A stretch of DNA of 64,000 nt from Xylophilus ampelinus (GTDB taxonomy: Bacteria; Pseudomonadota; Gammaproteobacteria; Burkholderiales; Burkholderiaceae_C): assembly GCF_901875635.1 (NCBI RefSeq), contig NZ_CABFMN010000055.1, positions 1 to 64,000 on the forward strand, in the 5' to 3' direction. Positions within the stretch are counted from its first letter, which is position 1; every line of letters starts with the position of its first letter. The position numbers and the translations under genes are program-made. Positions 44,861 to 52,696 of this stretch are shown piece after piece. Under the pieces are notes generated by a model that saw nothing but the letters and a program-made list of their open reading frames with translations, was not told the DNA's origin and searched no databases.

Positions 44861-45250
44861 ATGCAGGGCCTGCACCTCACCGCCGACCTCCACGACTGCC
44901 AGTGCGCACCGCGCTGGCTGGTCGACGCCGAGGCGCTGGGCGCCCACTGTGCAGCCGCCGTCCGGAGCGCCGGCCTGCAGCCGGTGGGCCAGCTCTTCCA
45001 TCGCTTTCCAGACACGGCCGAAGGTCCTGGCGGCGTCACGGCGACGGTGCTGCTGGCCGAATCGCACCTGTGCGTGCACACCTGGCCCGAGCGCCGCGCC
45101 GCTACGCTGGACGTGTACGTGTGCAACTTCGGCGGTGACCATTCCGCCAAGGCGCGTGAGCTGATCGACGCGCTGGTCGCGCTGTTCGCGCCGCGCGATG
45201 CGGTGCGCCAGTCCTTGCAGCGTGGCCGGGTCCCCGTGCATGCCGGCTGA
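44861..45250 (+). CDS. speD: S-adenosylmethionine decarboxylase proenzyme (SpeD, short bacterial type)
   Basis: A 129-residue class-1b AdoMetDC. The self-cleavage site is Glu67-Ser68 in LLAESHLCVHTWPE, giving the pyruvoyl group. The processing/catalytic His73 and Cys88 are 5 and 20 residues after the serine, as in Thermotoga SpeD. It makes decarboxylated SAM, the aminopropyl donor. No soluble speE is adjacent, but a membrane spermidine-synthase-like gene lies 9 kb away at 54357. The next gene starts inside its 3' end, so the two are coupled. Confidence 0.92.
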   Translation: MQGLHLTADLHDCQCAPRWLVDAEALGAHCAAAVRSAGLQPVGQLFHRFPDTAEGPGGVTATVLLAESHLCVHTWPERRAATLDVYVCNFGGDHSAKARELIDALVALFAPRDAVRQSLQRGRVPVHAG

Positions 45251-45986
45251 GGGCGCTTTTGCTGGTGCCATGGTGCTGGCCGCCGGCCGTGGCGAGCGCA
45301 TGCGGCCGCTGACCGACCACACGCCCAAGCCGCTGCTGCCGGTGCGCGGCAAGCCGCTGATGCAATGGCCCATGGAGGCGCTGGCCGCGGGCGGCGTCAC
45401 CCGCCTGGTGGTCAACACCGCCTGGCTGGGGGAGCAGATTTCAAGCCATTTCGGCCCGCAGGCCTTATGGGATGGACACGGGGCGCTATCGATTTCATAC
45501 TCCGACGAGGGCCGCGATTTCGGCGGCGCCCTGGAGACGGCCGGCGGCATCGTGCGCGCCCTGCCCCTGCTCGACGAGGTGTTCTGGGTCGCGGCAGGCG
45601 ACGTGTTCGCGCCGGACTTCCGCTTCGCGCCCGAGGCGCTGGCGCGCTTTCGTGCCGGCAACGCGCTGGCCCACCTCTGGCTGGTGCCCAATCCCGCCCA
45701 CAACCCGAAGGGCGACTTCGGCCTGGGCGAGGATGGCCGCGCGCGCAACGTGCCGGCCGATACCAGTGGGCCACGCTACACCTTCTCGACCATCGGCCTG
45801 TACCGCGCTGCCCTGTTCGCGCCGCCCTACTGCGGCATCCCGCCCGGCAACCCGGCGGGCATCAAGGCGGCGCTGGCGCCGATCCTGCGGGCCGCCATGG
45901 ACGACGGCCGCGTCAGCGCCGAGCCGTACACCGGACGCTGGACCGACGTCGGCACGCCGGAGCGGCTCGCCCAGCTGCAGCGCTGA
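45240..45986 (+). CDS. Sugar-1-phosphate nucleotidyltransferase (MurU-like) with an in-frame repeat insertion
   Basis: About 248 residues from ATG 45240, which overlaps the speD stop by 11 nt (an alternative start is 45270). The signature MVLAAGRGERMRPLTDHTPK, KPLLPVRGKPLMQWPMEALA and VVNTAWLGEQI identify a nucleotidyltransferase of the MurU (MurNAc-1-P uridylyltransferase) kind; Asp-containing WVAAGDVFAP is the metal site and WTDVGTPERL the end. Residues ~67-88 are encoded by a minus-oriented copy of the interspersed repeat that keeps the frame. An AmgK kinase gene, usual partner of MurU, is not adjacent, so the substrate is uncertain. Confidence 0.85.
   Translation: MPAEGAFAGAMVLAAGRGERMRPLTDHTPKPLLPVRGKPLMQWPMEALAAGGVTRLVVNTAWLGEQISSHFGPQALWDGHGALSISYSDEGRDFGGALETAGGIVRALPLLDEVFWVAAGDVFAPDFRFAPEALARFRAGNALAHLWLVPNPAHNPKGDFGLGEDGRARNVPADTSGPRYTFSTIGLYRAALFAPPYCGIPPGNPAGIKAALAPILRAAMDDGRVSAEPYTGRWTDVGTPERLAQLQR
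45438..45505 (-). repeat. Interspersed repeat, copy 9, inside a coding sequence
   Basis: Read on the minus strand: tatgaaatcgatagcgcccc, then a degraded core, then tgcgggccgaaatggcttga. Both ends match the family well (compare copies 2 and 7), and the middle is diverged. It lies wholly within the MurU-like gene. Confidence 0.75.
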
Positions 45987-46010
45987 CGCCGCACCGGCGG
46001 CCGCGCCGGT

Positions 46011-46868
46011 TCAGGGGATGTTGGCTGATGTGACCTGGAAGGGGCCGCCCGGCAGGCCGAAATCGCCGCCGTACTCGAAGGGGTCGGCGTTGCCGCTGCC
46101 CATCCCGCAGCCATTGGGCGCACCGCAGGCGCTGCCGCCGTAGTTGTGCATGATCACCGGCCCGTAGCGGTAGTTGCGCAGCGCCCGGCCGCCGTAGTCG
46201 GCCACCGAGACCACGTACGACTCCGCCCCGTGGTTGTCCGTGTCCTCCGCCGCGATCGGGTCCACCAGCCGCGTGTCCTTGAGCGTGCGCACCACCGAGC
46301 CGCTGTTGCCGTCGCCGGCAAAACGCACCCACTGCAGCTGGCGGTCCCCGCGCGAAGTGACGATCACCTCGCGGGTGATGTCCGGGAACACCGCGTTGCC
46401 CGCCTTCTCCTTGACCAGCGCGATGCCCGTCGGGTTGCGCCCCACCGCCACCGCGCCGACCTCCACGATGCTCGCCGCCGAGCCGTTGCCGGCCGTGGGG
46501 TAGTCGCCCAGGTTGAAGATGTGCAGCTGCCCGTCCTGCGTGGCCACCCAGGCGCGTCGGTTGGCGCCCCACGCGTAGGTCTTCACGGCCGTGGGCCGGT
46601 TGGCCATCGACACCGTCTTGATGACCGTGGGTGTCTGGGCGGGGGCGCCGGCGAAGGTGCGCGGCCACTGCGAGTCGGCCGGGCCCACCGACGTGGTCAC
46701 GCTGTAGTCCGCGTCGCTGCCGAAGTACATGCTCTGGTAGTACGCGAACAGCGGCCGAAGGTCCAGGAAGGCCACCTTCTGCTCTGACTTGGAGACCACC
46801 ACCGCAACGCCGCCCTTGGCGTAGGTGTTGAAGTTGCGCCCCCCGGGCCGGAAGGTCGCTCGGTTGGC
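46011..46868. repeat. Duplicated 858-bp tract, copy 1
   Basis: Nearly identical to 49674-50531 at a constant offset of 3663 bp, with about five base differences visible by eye. Beyond 46868 similarity falls abruptly to that of diverged paralogues. Confidence 0.92.
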
Positions 46869-48065
46869 ACCGTTGCTCAGCGGCAGTGAAAAGGCCTGCT
46901 CGCGGGTGCCCTCGCTGAGATAGACGTTGCGGTCGACGCCCGTGGTGACCGAGATGTCCGTCGGCGCCTTCATGTCTGCAGGCAGCGGGACGTAGCCAAG
47001 CACCTTCATGTAACCGGTGTTGCCGAGGTTGGGCAGGCCCGGGTACAGGCCATTCCAATCCCCCCAGTAGTTCGATCCGCTGGGATTGTTCGGCGTGCAG
47101 CCCTCGCACAGGCCGGCCAGGGCCACCACGGCGATCTCGCCGCGCAGGTTGGTCGTGTCCCACACGGTGATCAGCGCGAACTCGTTGCTGTTGGTCACGG
47201 CCACCGCCGTGGGCACCTTGCCCGGAGCCAGCTGGGCGCTGGCCTTGTTGGTCGAGGTGTTGGTCTGCGCAGAGGCGATGAAGCCGCTGTCGAACACCAT
47301 CAGGCTGTTCATGCACCAGCCGGGCCGGCCCAGGCATCGCGCCACACCGACCGGATTGCCGACGGCCCCGCCGGCCTGCCGGTACGACGCACCGTTGATC
47401 TCGTCAAGACCGGCGCCGTAGTACACCCACTTGAGTTCGGGCCGCTGCGAGAAGACCGCGTTGCTGACAGAGCTGATGGCCAGGTCGGCCACGCCCACGC
47501 GCTGCGCCGGTACATCGGGGATAAACGCGACATGGCCGCTGTTCGACGAGAAATCGCCGACCGTGTTGCTCCATGCGCCGACCTGCCACGTGCCGCAGGC
47601 GAGCTGTGGATCGCAGGGACGCTGCCCGCCGTTGCGGTCGGACACGAAGGCGTTGTCGTTTCGCTTGAACCAGGTGGGCACGCCGCTGTTGCCGGTGGTG
47701 CCGTAGGCCGAGGGCGCGGGTCCGTAGCGATAGTCGATCCCCCCGGCCTTGCCCATGGCTGCCGCCACCGTGCGGTAGCTGGCCGCGTCGACCGTGGTCG
47801 TGCCGCCCGTCAATGGGTCTGGGCCGCCGGGCGCAGGCGCCGCGGCACCGCCCGCCGAGCCAGAACCGGAACCGGAACCGGAACCGGAACCCGTCCCGGT
47901 GGCTGATGGGTTGGCCGCGGCGCCGGCAGCCGAGGGTGCGCTGCCGGCGCCAGCCAGTGCCGCCAAGCCGATCCCTCCGCCGCCGCCGCCGCCACCACCT
48001 CCCCCACAGGCCGTCAGGACCATGCCTGCGACGACGAGGGCTCCTCCAAGCGTTATTACTTTCAT
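46011..48065 (-). CDS. Large exported lipoprotein, paralogue 1 (unknown function)
   Basis: A 684-residue protein with signal peptide and lipobox (GALVVAGMVLTAC). It is followed by eleven glycines, an Ala/Ser-rich region and a Gly-Ser ladder (GTGSGSGSGSGSGS) encoded by a ccggaa hexamer repeat near 47863-47893. The rest (from residue ~90) is a globular, probably beta-propeller-like domain with repeats such as MVFDSGFIASA, VAVTNSNEFALITVWDT, GGVAVVVSKSEQKVAFLDLR, AWVATQDGQLHIFNLGDYPT and EVIVTSRGDRQLQWVRFA. Cys pairs (RCLGRPGWC, GLCEGC, ACGAPNGCG) suggest disulfides. Function is not recognised. The last ~285 residues are almost identical to paralogue 2. Confidence 0.8.
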   Translation of the reverse strand: MKVITLGGALVVAGMVLTACGGGGGGGGGGGIGLAALAGAGSAPSAAGAAANPSATGTGSGSGSGSGSGSAGGAAAPAPGGPDPLTGGTTTVDAASYRTVAAAMGKAGGIDYRYGPAPSAYGTTGNSGVPTWFKRNDNAFVSDRNGGQRPCDPQLACGTWQVGAWSNTVGDFSSNSGHVAFIPDVPAQRVGVADLAISSVSNAVFSQRPELKWVYYGAGLDEINGASYRQAGGAVGNPVGVARCLGRPGWCMNSLMVFDSGFIASAQTNTSTNKASAQLAPGKVPTAVAVTNSNEFALITVWDTTNLRGEIAVVALAGLCEGCTPNNPSGSNYWGDWNGLYPGLPNLGNTGYMKVLGYVPLPADMKAPTDISVTTGVDRNVYLSEGTREQAFSLPLSNGANRATFRPGGRNFNTYAKGGVAVVVSKSEQKVAFLDLRPLFAYYQSMYFGSDADYSVTTSVGPADSQWPRTFAGAPAQTPTVIKTVSMANRPTAVKTYAWGANRRAWVATQDGQLHIFNLGDYPTAGNGSAASIVEVGAVAVGRNPTGIALVKEKAGNAVFPDITREVIVTSRGDRQLQWVRFAGDGNSGSVVRTLKDTRLVDPIAAEDTDNHGAESYVVSVADYGGRALRNYRYGPVIMHNYGGSACGAPNGCGMGSGNADPFEYGGDFGLPGGPFQVTSANIP

Positions 48066-48092
48066 CCTATTAACTAAAGTTCCAAATAACTA

Positions 48093-48122
48093 TTTGTACA
48101 TTGGCTCCTGTCCTACAGGCAA
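48093..48122 (-). promoter_or_regulatory. Candidate promoter of lipoprotein paralogue 1
   Basis: On the minus strand TTGCCT (48122-48117) and TACAAA (48098-48093) are 18 bp apart in an unusually AT-rich 125-bp intergenic stretch between this gene and the divergent pepP. Confidence 0.45.
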
Positions 48123-48192
48123 ACATCCTTGCAAATCTTTTCCGAGTCGTTGTGGAAATGCGGCCGAGTTGTTACGTACGTATAGTGAGTCC

Positions 48193-49578
48193 ATGAACAG
48201 CGCCCTCTACGCACAACGTCGCGCCCGTCTGGCGGCGCAGCTCGGCCCTGACGGCATCGCCATCGTGCCGACGGCGCCCGAGCAGCCGCGCAACCGCGAC
48301 ACGGATTTCCTGTATCGGCACGACAGCTACTTCTATTACCTGACCGGCTTCACCGAGCCCAGCGCCTGGCTGGTGCTGGCCGGCGACGGCCGCGCCACGC
48401 TGTTCTGCGCCCCCAAGGACCTCGAACGCGAGATCTGGGACGGCTACCGCCTCGGCCCCGAGGCGGCACCGGGCATGCTCGGCGTCGACGAGGCCTTCTC
48501 CGTCGCCACGCTCGACACCGCCCTGCCGCGCCTGCTGGAAAACCGCGGCACCGTGTGGTACCCCTTCGCCACGCACCCGGGGCTCGAATCGCGCGTCGAC
48601 GGCTGGCTGCAGAAGGTGCGTGCCCGCGTGCGCTTCGGTGCACTGTGCCCCGAGCAGCAGCGCGACCTGTGCGGCCCGCTCGACGAGATGCGACTCGTCA
48701 AGGACGCGCACGAGCAGGACATCATGCGCCGCGCGGCCGACATCAGCGCGCGCGCCCACATCCGCGCGATGCAGACCTCGGCCCGCATGCTGCGCGCCGG
48801 CCAGGAGGTGCGCGAATACCACCTCGACGCCGAGCTGCTGCACGAGTTCCGCCTTGGTGGCTCGCAGTACCCGGCCTACGGCTCGATCGTGGCCGCGGGC
48901 GCCAATGCCTGCGTGCTGCACTACCGCGCCGACGCGGCCCCGGTGCGTGCCGGCGAACTGGTGCTGATCGACGCCGGCTGCGAACTCGACGGCTACGCGA
49001 GCGACATCACGCGCACCTTCCCGGCCGACGGCAGGTTCACCGGGCCGCAGCGCGCCCTGTACGACCTGGTGCTGGCGAGCCAGGACGCTGCGGTGGCGGC
49101 GACACGGGCCGGCCAGCGCTTCAACGACCCGCACGAGGCGACCGTGAAGGTGCTGGCGCAGGGCCTGCTCGACCTGGGCCTGCTCGACGCCAACAAGGTG
49201 GGCTCGGTGCAGGACGTGATCGACAATCGCAGCTACTTCCAGTTCTACATGCACCGCACCGGCCACTGGCTGGGCATGGACGTGCACGATTGCGGCAGCT
49301 ATGTGGAGCCCACGCAGGTGGGTGAAGTCAGCGAACGCAAGGACCCGCTCTCGGGCGAGCTCATCAAGAACCGCCCCAGCCGCATCCTGCAGCCCGGCAT
49401 GGTGCTGACCATCGAGCCCGGCCTGTACGTGCGGCCTGCCGAGGGCGTGCCCGAGCGGTTCCACAACATCGGCATCCGCATCGAGGACGACGCCATCGTG
49501 ACGGAGCACGGCTGCGAACTGATCACGCGCGGCGTGCCGGTTCAGGCCGACGAGATCGAAGCGCTGATGCGCGGGTGA
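48193..49578 (+). CDS. pepP: Xaa-Pro aminopeptidase (aminopeptidase P)
   Basis: A 461-residue metallopeptidase. The N-terminal domain (MNSALYAQRRARLAAQLGPD) holds RNRDTDFLYRHDSYFYYLTG. The pita-bread catalytic domain has the dinuclear ligands in LIDAGCELDGYASDITRTFP (two Asp), MHRTGHWLGMDVHD (His), LTIEPGLYV (Glu) and IRIEDD (Glu). It removes N-terminal residues before proline. It sits between, and opposite to, the two large exported paralogue genes, with no obvious functional link. A 19-bp terminator hairpin overlaps its stop. Confidence 0.95.
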   Translation: MNSALYAQRRARLAAQLGPDGIAIVPTAPEQPRNRDTDFLYRHDSYFYYLTGFTEPSAWLVLAGDGRATLFCAPKDLEREIWDGYRLGPEAAPGMLGVDEAFSVATLDTALPRLLENRGTVWYPFATHPGLESRVDGWLQKVRARVRFGALCPEQQRDLCGPLDEMRLVKDAHEQDIMRRAADISARAHIRAMQTSARMLRAGQEVREYHLDAELLHEFRLGGSQYPAYGSIVAAGANACVLHYRADAAPVRAGELVLIDAGCELDGYASDITRTFPADGRFTGPQRALYDLVLASQDAAVAATRAGQRFNDPHEATVKVLAQGLLDLGLLDANKVGSVQDVIDNRSYFQFYMHRTGHWLGMDVHDCGSYVEPTQVGEVSERKDPLSGELIKNRPSRILQPGMVLTIEPGLYVRPAEGVPERFHNIGIRIEDDAIVTEHGCELITRGVPVQADEIEALMRG

Positions 49579-49621
49579 ATCGCAGCGGGCCCGTCGCCGA
49601 CGGGCCCGCTGCGATTCTTTT
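49577..49621 (+). terminator. Rho-independent terminator of pepP
   Basis: A perfect 19-bp stem (49577-49595 with 49599-49617; left arm GAATCGCAGCGGGCCCGTC) with a 3-nt loop, then four T. The left arm includes the last two bases of the pepP TGA. Confidence 0.92.
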
Positions 49622-49673
49622 CCGCCCCGCGTGCCGGGCTGCATCCCGCGCAGCCAACCCGGCCGCGCGGCGC

Positions 49674-50531
49674 TCAGGGGATGTTGGCCGATGTGACCTG
49701 GAAGGGGCCGCCGGGCAGGCCGAAATCGCCGCCGTACTCGAAGGGGTCGCCGTTGCCGCTGCCCATCCCGCAGCCATTGGGCGCACCGCAGGCGCTGCCG
49801 CCGTAGTTGTGCATGATCACCGGCCCATAGCGGTAGTTGCGCAGCGCCCGGCCGCCGTAGTCGGCCACCGAGACCACGTACGACTCCGCCCCGTGGTTGT
49901 CCGTGTCCTCCGCCGCGATCGGGTCCACCAGCCGCGTGTCCTTGAGCGTGCGCACCACCGAGCCGCTGTTGCCGTCGCCGGCAAAACGCACCCACTGCAG
50001 CTGGCGGTCCCCGCGCGAAGTGACGATCACCTCGCGGGTGATGTCCGGGAACACCGCGTTGCCCGCCTTCTCCTTGACCAGCGCGATGCCCGTCGGGTTG
50101 CGCCCCACCGCCACCGCGCCGACCTCCACGATGCTCGCCGCCGAGCCGTTGCCGGCCGTGGGGTAGTCGCCCAGGTTGAAGATGTGCAGCTGCCCGTCCT
50201 GCGTGGCCACCCAGGCGCGTCGGTTGGCGCCCCACGCGTAGGTCTTCACGGCCGTGGGCCGGTTGGCCATCGACACCGTCTTGATGACCGTGGGTGTCTG
50301 GGCGGGGGCGCCGGCGAAGGTGCGCGGCCACTGCGAGTCGGCCGGGCCCACCGACGTGGTCACGCTGTAGTCCGCGTCGCTGCCGAAGTACATGCTCTGG
50401 TAGTACGCGAACAGCGGCCGAAGGTCCAGGAAGGCCACCTTCTGCTCTGACTTGGAGACCACCACCGCAACGCCGCCCTTGGCGTAGGTGTTGAAGTTGC
50501 GCCCCCCGGACCGGAAGGTCGCTCGGTTGGC
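49674..50531. repeat. Duplicated 858-bp tract, copy 2
   Basis: Partner of 46011-46868 in direct orientation. The two tracts start exactly at the stop codons of the paralogous genes and end at the same codon in both. Confidence 0.92.
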
Positions 50532-51668
50532 CGCCTTGTTCAGGGGCAGGTCGAAGGTGGATTCCCGGCCCGGAACGCCGGCAGGGAGGTACGCCGTGCG
50601 ATTCACGCCAGTGGTGACCGAAATGCTCGTCGGCGCCTTCATGTCCGCAGGCAGCGGAACGTAGCCCAGCACCTTCATGTACGCCGTGTTGCCGAGGTTG
50701 GGCAGACCGGGGTAGAGCCCTTGCCACTCTCCCCACCATGAAGCGGGCGAAGCCGGCTTGGCGGGCGTGCAGCCCTCGCACAGGCCCGCCAACGCCACCA
50801 CGGCGACCTCGCCGCGCAGGTTGACCGTGTCCCACACGGTGATCAGCGCGAACTCGTTGCTGTTGGTCACGGCCGCCGCCGTGGGCACCTTGCCCGGCGC
50901 CAGCCGGGCGCTGGCCTTGTTGGTCGAGGTGTTGGACTGCGCGAAGCCGATGAAGCCGTTGTCGAACACCATCAGGCTGTTCATGCACCAGCCGGGCCGG
51001 CCCTCGCATCGCGCCACGCCGACCGGGTTGCCGATCGGCGCACCGGCCCGGCGGTACGCGAGGGCGCTGATCTCGTCGAGGCCTCCACCGTAGTACACCC
51101 ACATCAGCTCGGGCCGCTGCGAGAACACCTCGTTGCTGGTCGAGCTGATTCCCAGGCCGGCCATGCCCAGGCGCTGCGACGGCGACTCCGGGATATAGGC
51201 GACGTGGCCGACGTTGGAGGCGAAGTCCCCGACCTCGTTGCTCCATGTGCCGACCTGCCAGGTGCCGCAGAAGGCCGGATCGCAACCGCGCTTGCCGCCC
51301 TGGCGGTCGGACACGAAGGCATGGTCGGCGCGCTTCGACCAGGTCGGCAGGCCGCCGTTGCCGGTGGTGCCGTAGGCCGCCGGTCCGGGGCCGTACCGGT
51401 ACTCGATGCCGGCAGCCTTGCCGATGTTGGCGGCCATGGCCCGGTAGGAAGCCGCATCGTCGCCGACCGACGGACGCGGCGAGCCGGTATCGGCCAGCGC
51501 CGTGCTCCCGGTGGCTCGCGCCGCCGGGGCCTGGGCGATGCTCATCGAGCGCATCTCGGCGGCCTGCGCCAGGGCCGCGCGTGGCGCCATCCCGGCATCG
51601 CCGGCCCCATACGCGGCCAGTGCGATGCCCGCCACCACCAGCGCCTTGCCCATGCTCATTGCTTGCAT
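49674..51668 (-). CDS. Large exported protein, paralogue 2 (unknown function)
   Basis: A 664-residue paralogue of the protein at 46011. The N-terminus (MQAMSMGKALVVAGIALAAY ... AALAQAA) aligns with the lipoprotein signal of paralogue 1, but the lipobox Cys is replaced by Tyr; cleavage by signal peptidase I near ALAQA is plausible, so this form may be soluble or released. The poly-Gly and Gly-Ser linker are missing. Residues ~70-375 are diverged from paralogue 1 but colinear (YRYGPGPAAYGTTGNGG, VFDNGFIGFAQSNTSTNKAS). The last ~285 residues are almost identical to it. Function not recognised. Confidence 0.8.
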   Translation of the reverse strand: MQAMSMGKALVVAGIALAAYGAGDAGMAPRAALAQAAEMRSMSIAQAPAARATGSTALADTGSPRPSVGDDAASYRAMAANIGKAAGIEYRYGPGPAAYGTTGNGGLPTWSKRADHAFVSDRQGGKRGCDPAFCGTWQVGTWSNEVGDFASNVGHVAYIPESPSQRLGMAGLGISSTSNEVFSQRPELMWVYYGGGLDEISALAYRRAGAPIGNPVGVARCEGRPGWCMNSLMVFDNGFIGFAQSNTSTNKASARLAPGKVPTAAAVTNSNEFALITVWDTVNLRGEVAVVALAGLCEGCTPAKPASPASWWGEWQGLYPGLPNLGNTAYMKVLGYVPLPADMKAPTSISVTTGVNRTAYLPAGVPGRESTFDLPLNKAANRATFRSGGRNFNTYAKGGVAVVVSKSEQKVAFLDLRPLFAYYQSMYFGSDADYSVTTSVGPADSQWPRTFAGAPAQTPTVIKTVSMANRPTAVKTYAWGANRRAWVATQDGQLHIFNLGDYPTAGNGSAASIVEVGAVAVGRNPTGIALVKEKAGNAVFPDITREVIVTSRGDRQLQWVRFAGDGNSGSVVRTLKDTRLVDPIAAEDTDNHGAESYVVSVADYGGRALRNYRYGPVIMHNYGGSACGAPNGCGMGSGNGDPFEYGGDFGLPGGPFQVTSANIP

Positions 51669-51759
51669 GGCGAAAGTGTCCTGTCGACGGTGCGGATCGT
51701 CCAGCAAAGCCCCGACGGATGGACGGCCGCGCGGCCTGCGCAACGCCCCGGCGCCGCCG

Positions 51760-51865
51760 CAGGGAGCGCTCGCGCGAACATGGCGCGGGATCGACCACCG
51801 GCGCCTCGCCGTCGATCAGTTCGGCCAGCAGACGCCCGCTCGCGGAGCCCGGCGTGAAGTCACCG
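51760..51865 (-). pseudogene. Remnant of a DAO-type FAD oxidoreductase C-terminus
   Basis: On the minus strand the frame reads GSASGRLLAELIDGEAPVVD then PAPCSRERSL. This is a close likeness of the C-terminal end of D-amino-acid-oxidase-type flavoproteins (SGRLLA.LI.G.AP.(I/V)D..PF...R). Upstream coding is missing or frame-broken, so only a fragment remains. The rest of the 335-bp stretch between the paralogue 2 start and the PepSY gene holds nothing I can support. Confidence 0.45.
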
Positions 51866-52004
51866 CACCGCCGGACAACCGGCACGCACACGTGCCACGG
51901 ACGGTGGCCGCGTCCGTGGTGTGAGCCGGCTGGTCTGAGAAGCCCTGCGGCGCCGGCGGGGTTTGGCGCCGCGCCTCGGCGCGGCATGGGACAAGAATGC
52001 CGCC

Positions 52005-52619
52005 ATGAGCACACGCATTCCTTCCCGATCGATCGCCCTCGCCGCCACACCGGACCGGCAGGCTGCCCTGCGCCGCCGGCTGGCGCTGTCCGCCCTGACC
52101 GGGGCGCTGCTCGGCGGTGCGGCCTGGCTGGCCGCACCGCGTGCCGAGGCGGCCGAACCCGCCGTGCTCGCGGCCGTTGCCGCGCGCGCCACCCTGCCGC
52201 TGGCCGAGGCGATCGCCAGCGTGGAGAAGAGCGCGCCGGGTCGCCTGGTGGAGGCCGAGCTGGAAGACGAGCGCATCGATGCGCAGGGCGCGCCGCTGTA
52301 CGAGATGACGCTGGCCACGCCGCAGGGCCAGCGCGAGGACCTGATGGTCAGCGCCGCCACGGGCCAGGTCGTCAGCCGCAAGGCGGACGGCACGCTCAAG
52401 CGCAAGGAGGCCGACCGGCTGAAGGCCGCCACGCTGGCGATGCCGCAGGCCGTGCGCACGGCGCTGGAGCGCCAGGGCGGCCGCGCGGTCAAGGCCGAGC
52501 TCGACAGCCACTTCGGCACTGTCGTCTACGAGGTGGAAATCCTCACGCCGCAGGGCACCCTCGCCGAGGTGAAGGTGCACGCAGGCAACGGGCAGATCGT
52601 GAGCGTGGCCGGCAAGTAG
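52005..52619 (+). CDS. PepSY domain protein, exported
   Basis: A 204-residue protein. The N-terminus has a long basic region followed by a hydrophobic segment (ALSALTGALLGGAAWLAA) and AEAAEP, so it is exported or anchored. Two PepSY units follow: LPLAEAIASVEKSAPGRLVE ... YEMTLATPQGQREDLMVSA (TGQVVS) and MPQAVRTALERQGGRAVKAE ... VYEVEILTPQGTLAEVKVHA (NGQIVS). PepSY modules are thought to regulate proteases or bind in the periplasm. The start at 52005 is chosen over 51963. Confidence 0.82.
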   Translation: MSTRIPSRSIALAATPDRQAALRRRLALSALTGALLGGAAWLAAPRAEAAEPAVLAAVAARATLPLAEAIASVEKSAPGRLVEAELEDERIDAQGAPLYEMTLATPQGQREDLMVSAATGQVVSRKADGTLKRKEADRLKAATLAMPQAVRTALERQGGRAVKAELDSHFGTVVYEVEILTPQGTLAEVKVHAGNGQIVSVAGK

Positions 52620-52628
52620 CTGGCGGAT

Positions 52629-52692
52629 TGCTCCTTTTTTGATAGCTGCTTGCGCCCATGGGACGGGCGCGAACGGCCGATTCGGCTCGCAA
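52629..52692 (+). repeat. Interspersed repeat, copy 10
   Basis: gctccttttttgatagctgc, gcgcccatgggacgggcgc core, gaacggccgattcggctcgc. It fills the gap between the PepSY stop and the convergent flavoprotein stop, 114 bp from copy 11 in the same orientation. Confidence 0.8.
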
Positions 52693-52696
52693 CCTC

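Noticed and set aside
46011..50531. Composite transposon or IS with direct repeats
   Set aside because: The repeats are the 3' ends of two paralogous genes, and no transposase or target duplication is visible.
48172..52137. 1321-residue minus-strand frame spanning pepP and paralogue 2
   Set aside because: It crosses known genes on both strands in the wrong frame and is Arg/Gly/Gln-rich; only its short DAO-like piece near 51760-51865 looks like former coding sequence.
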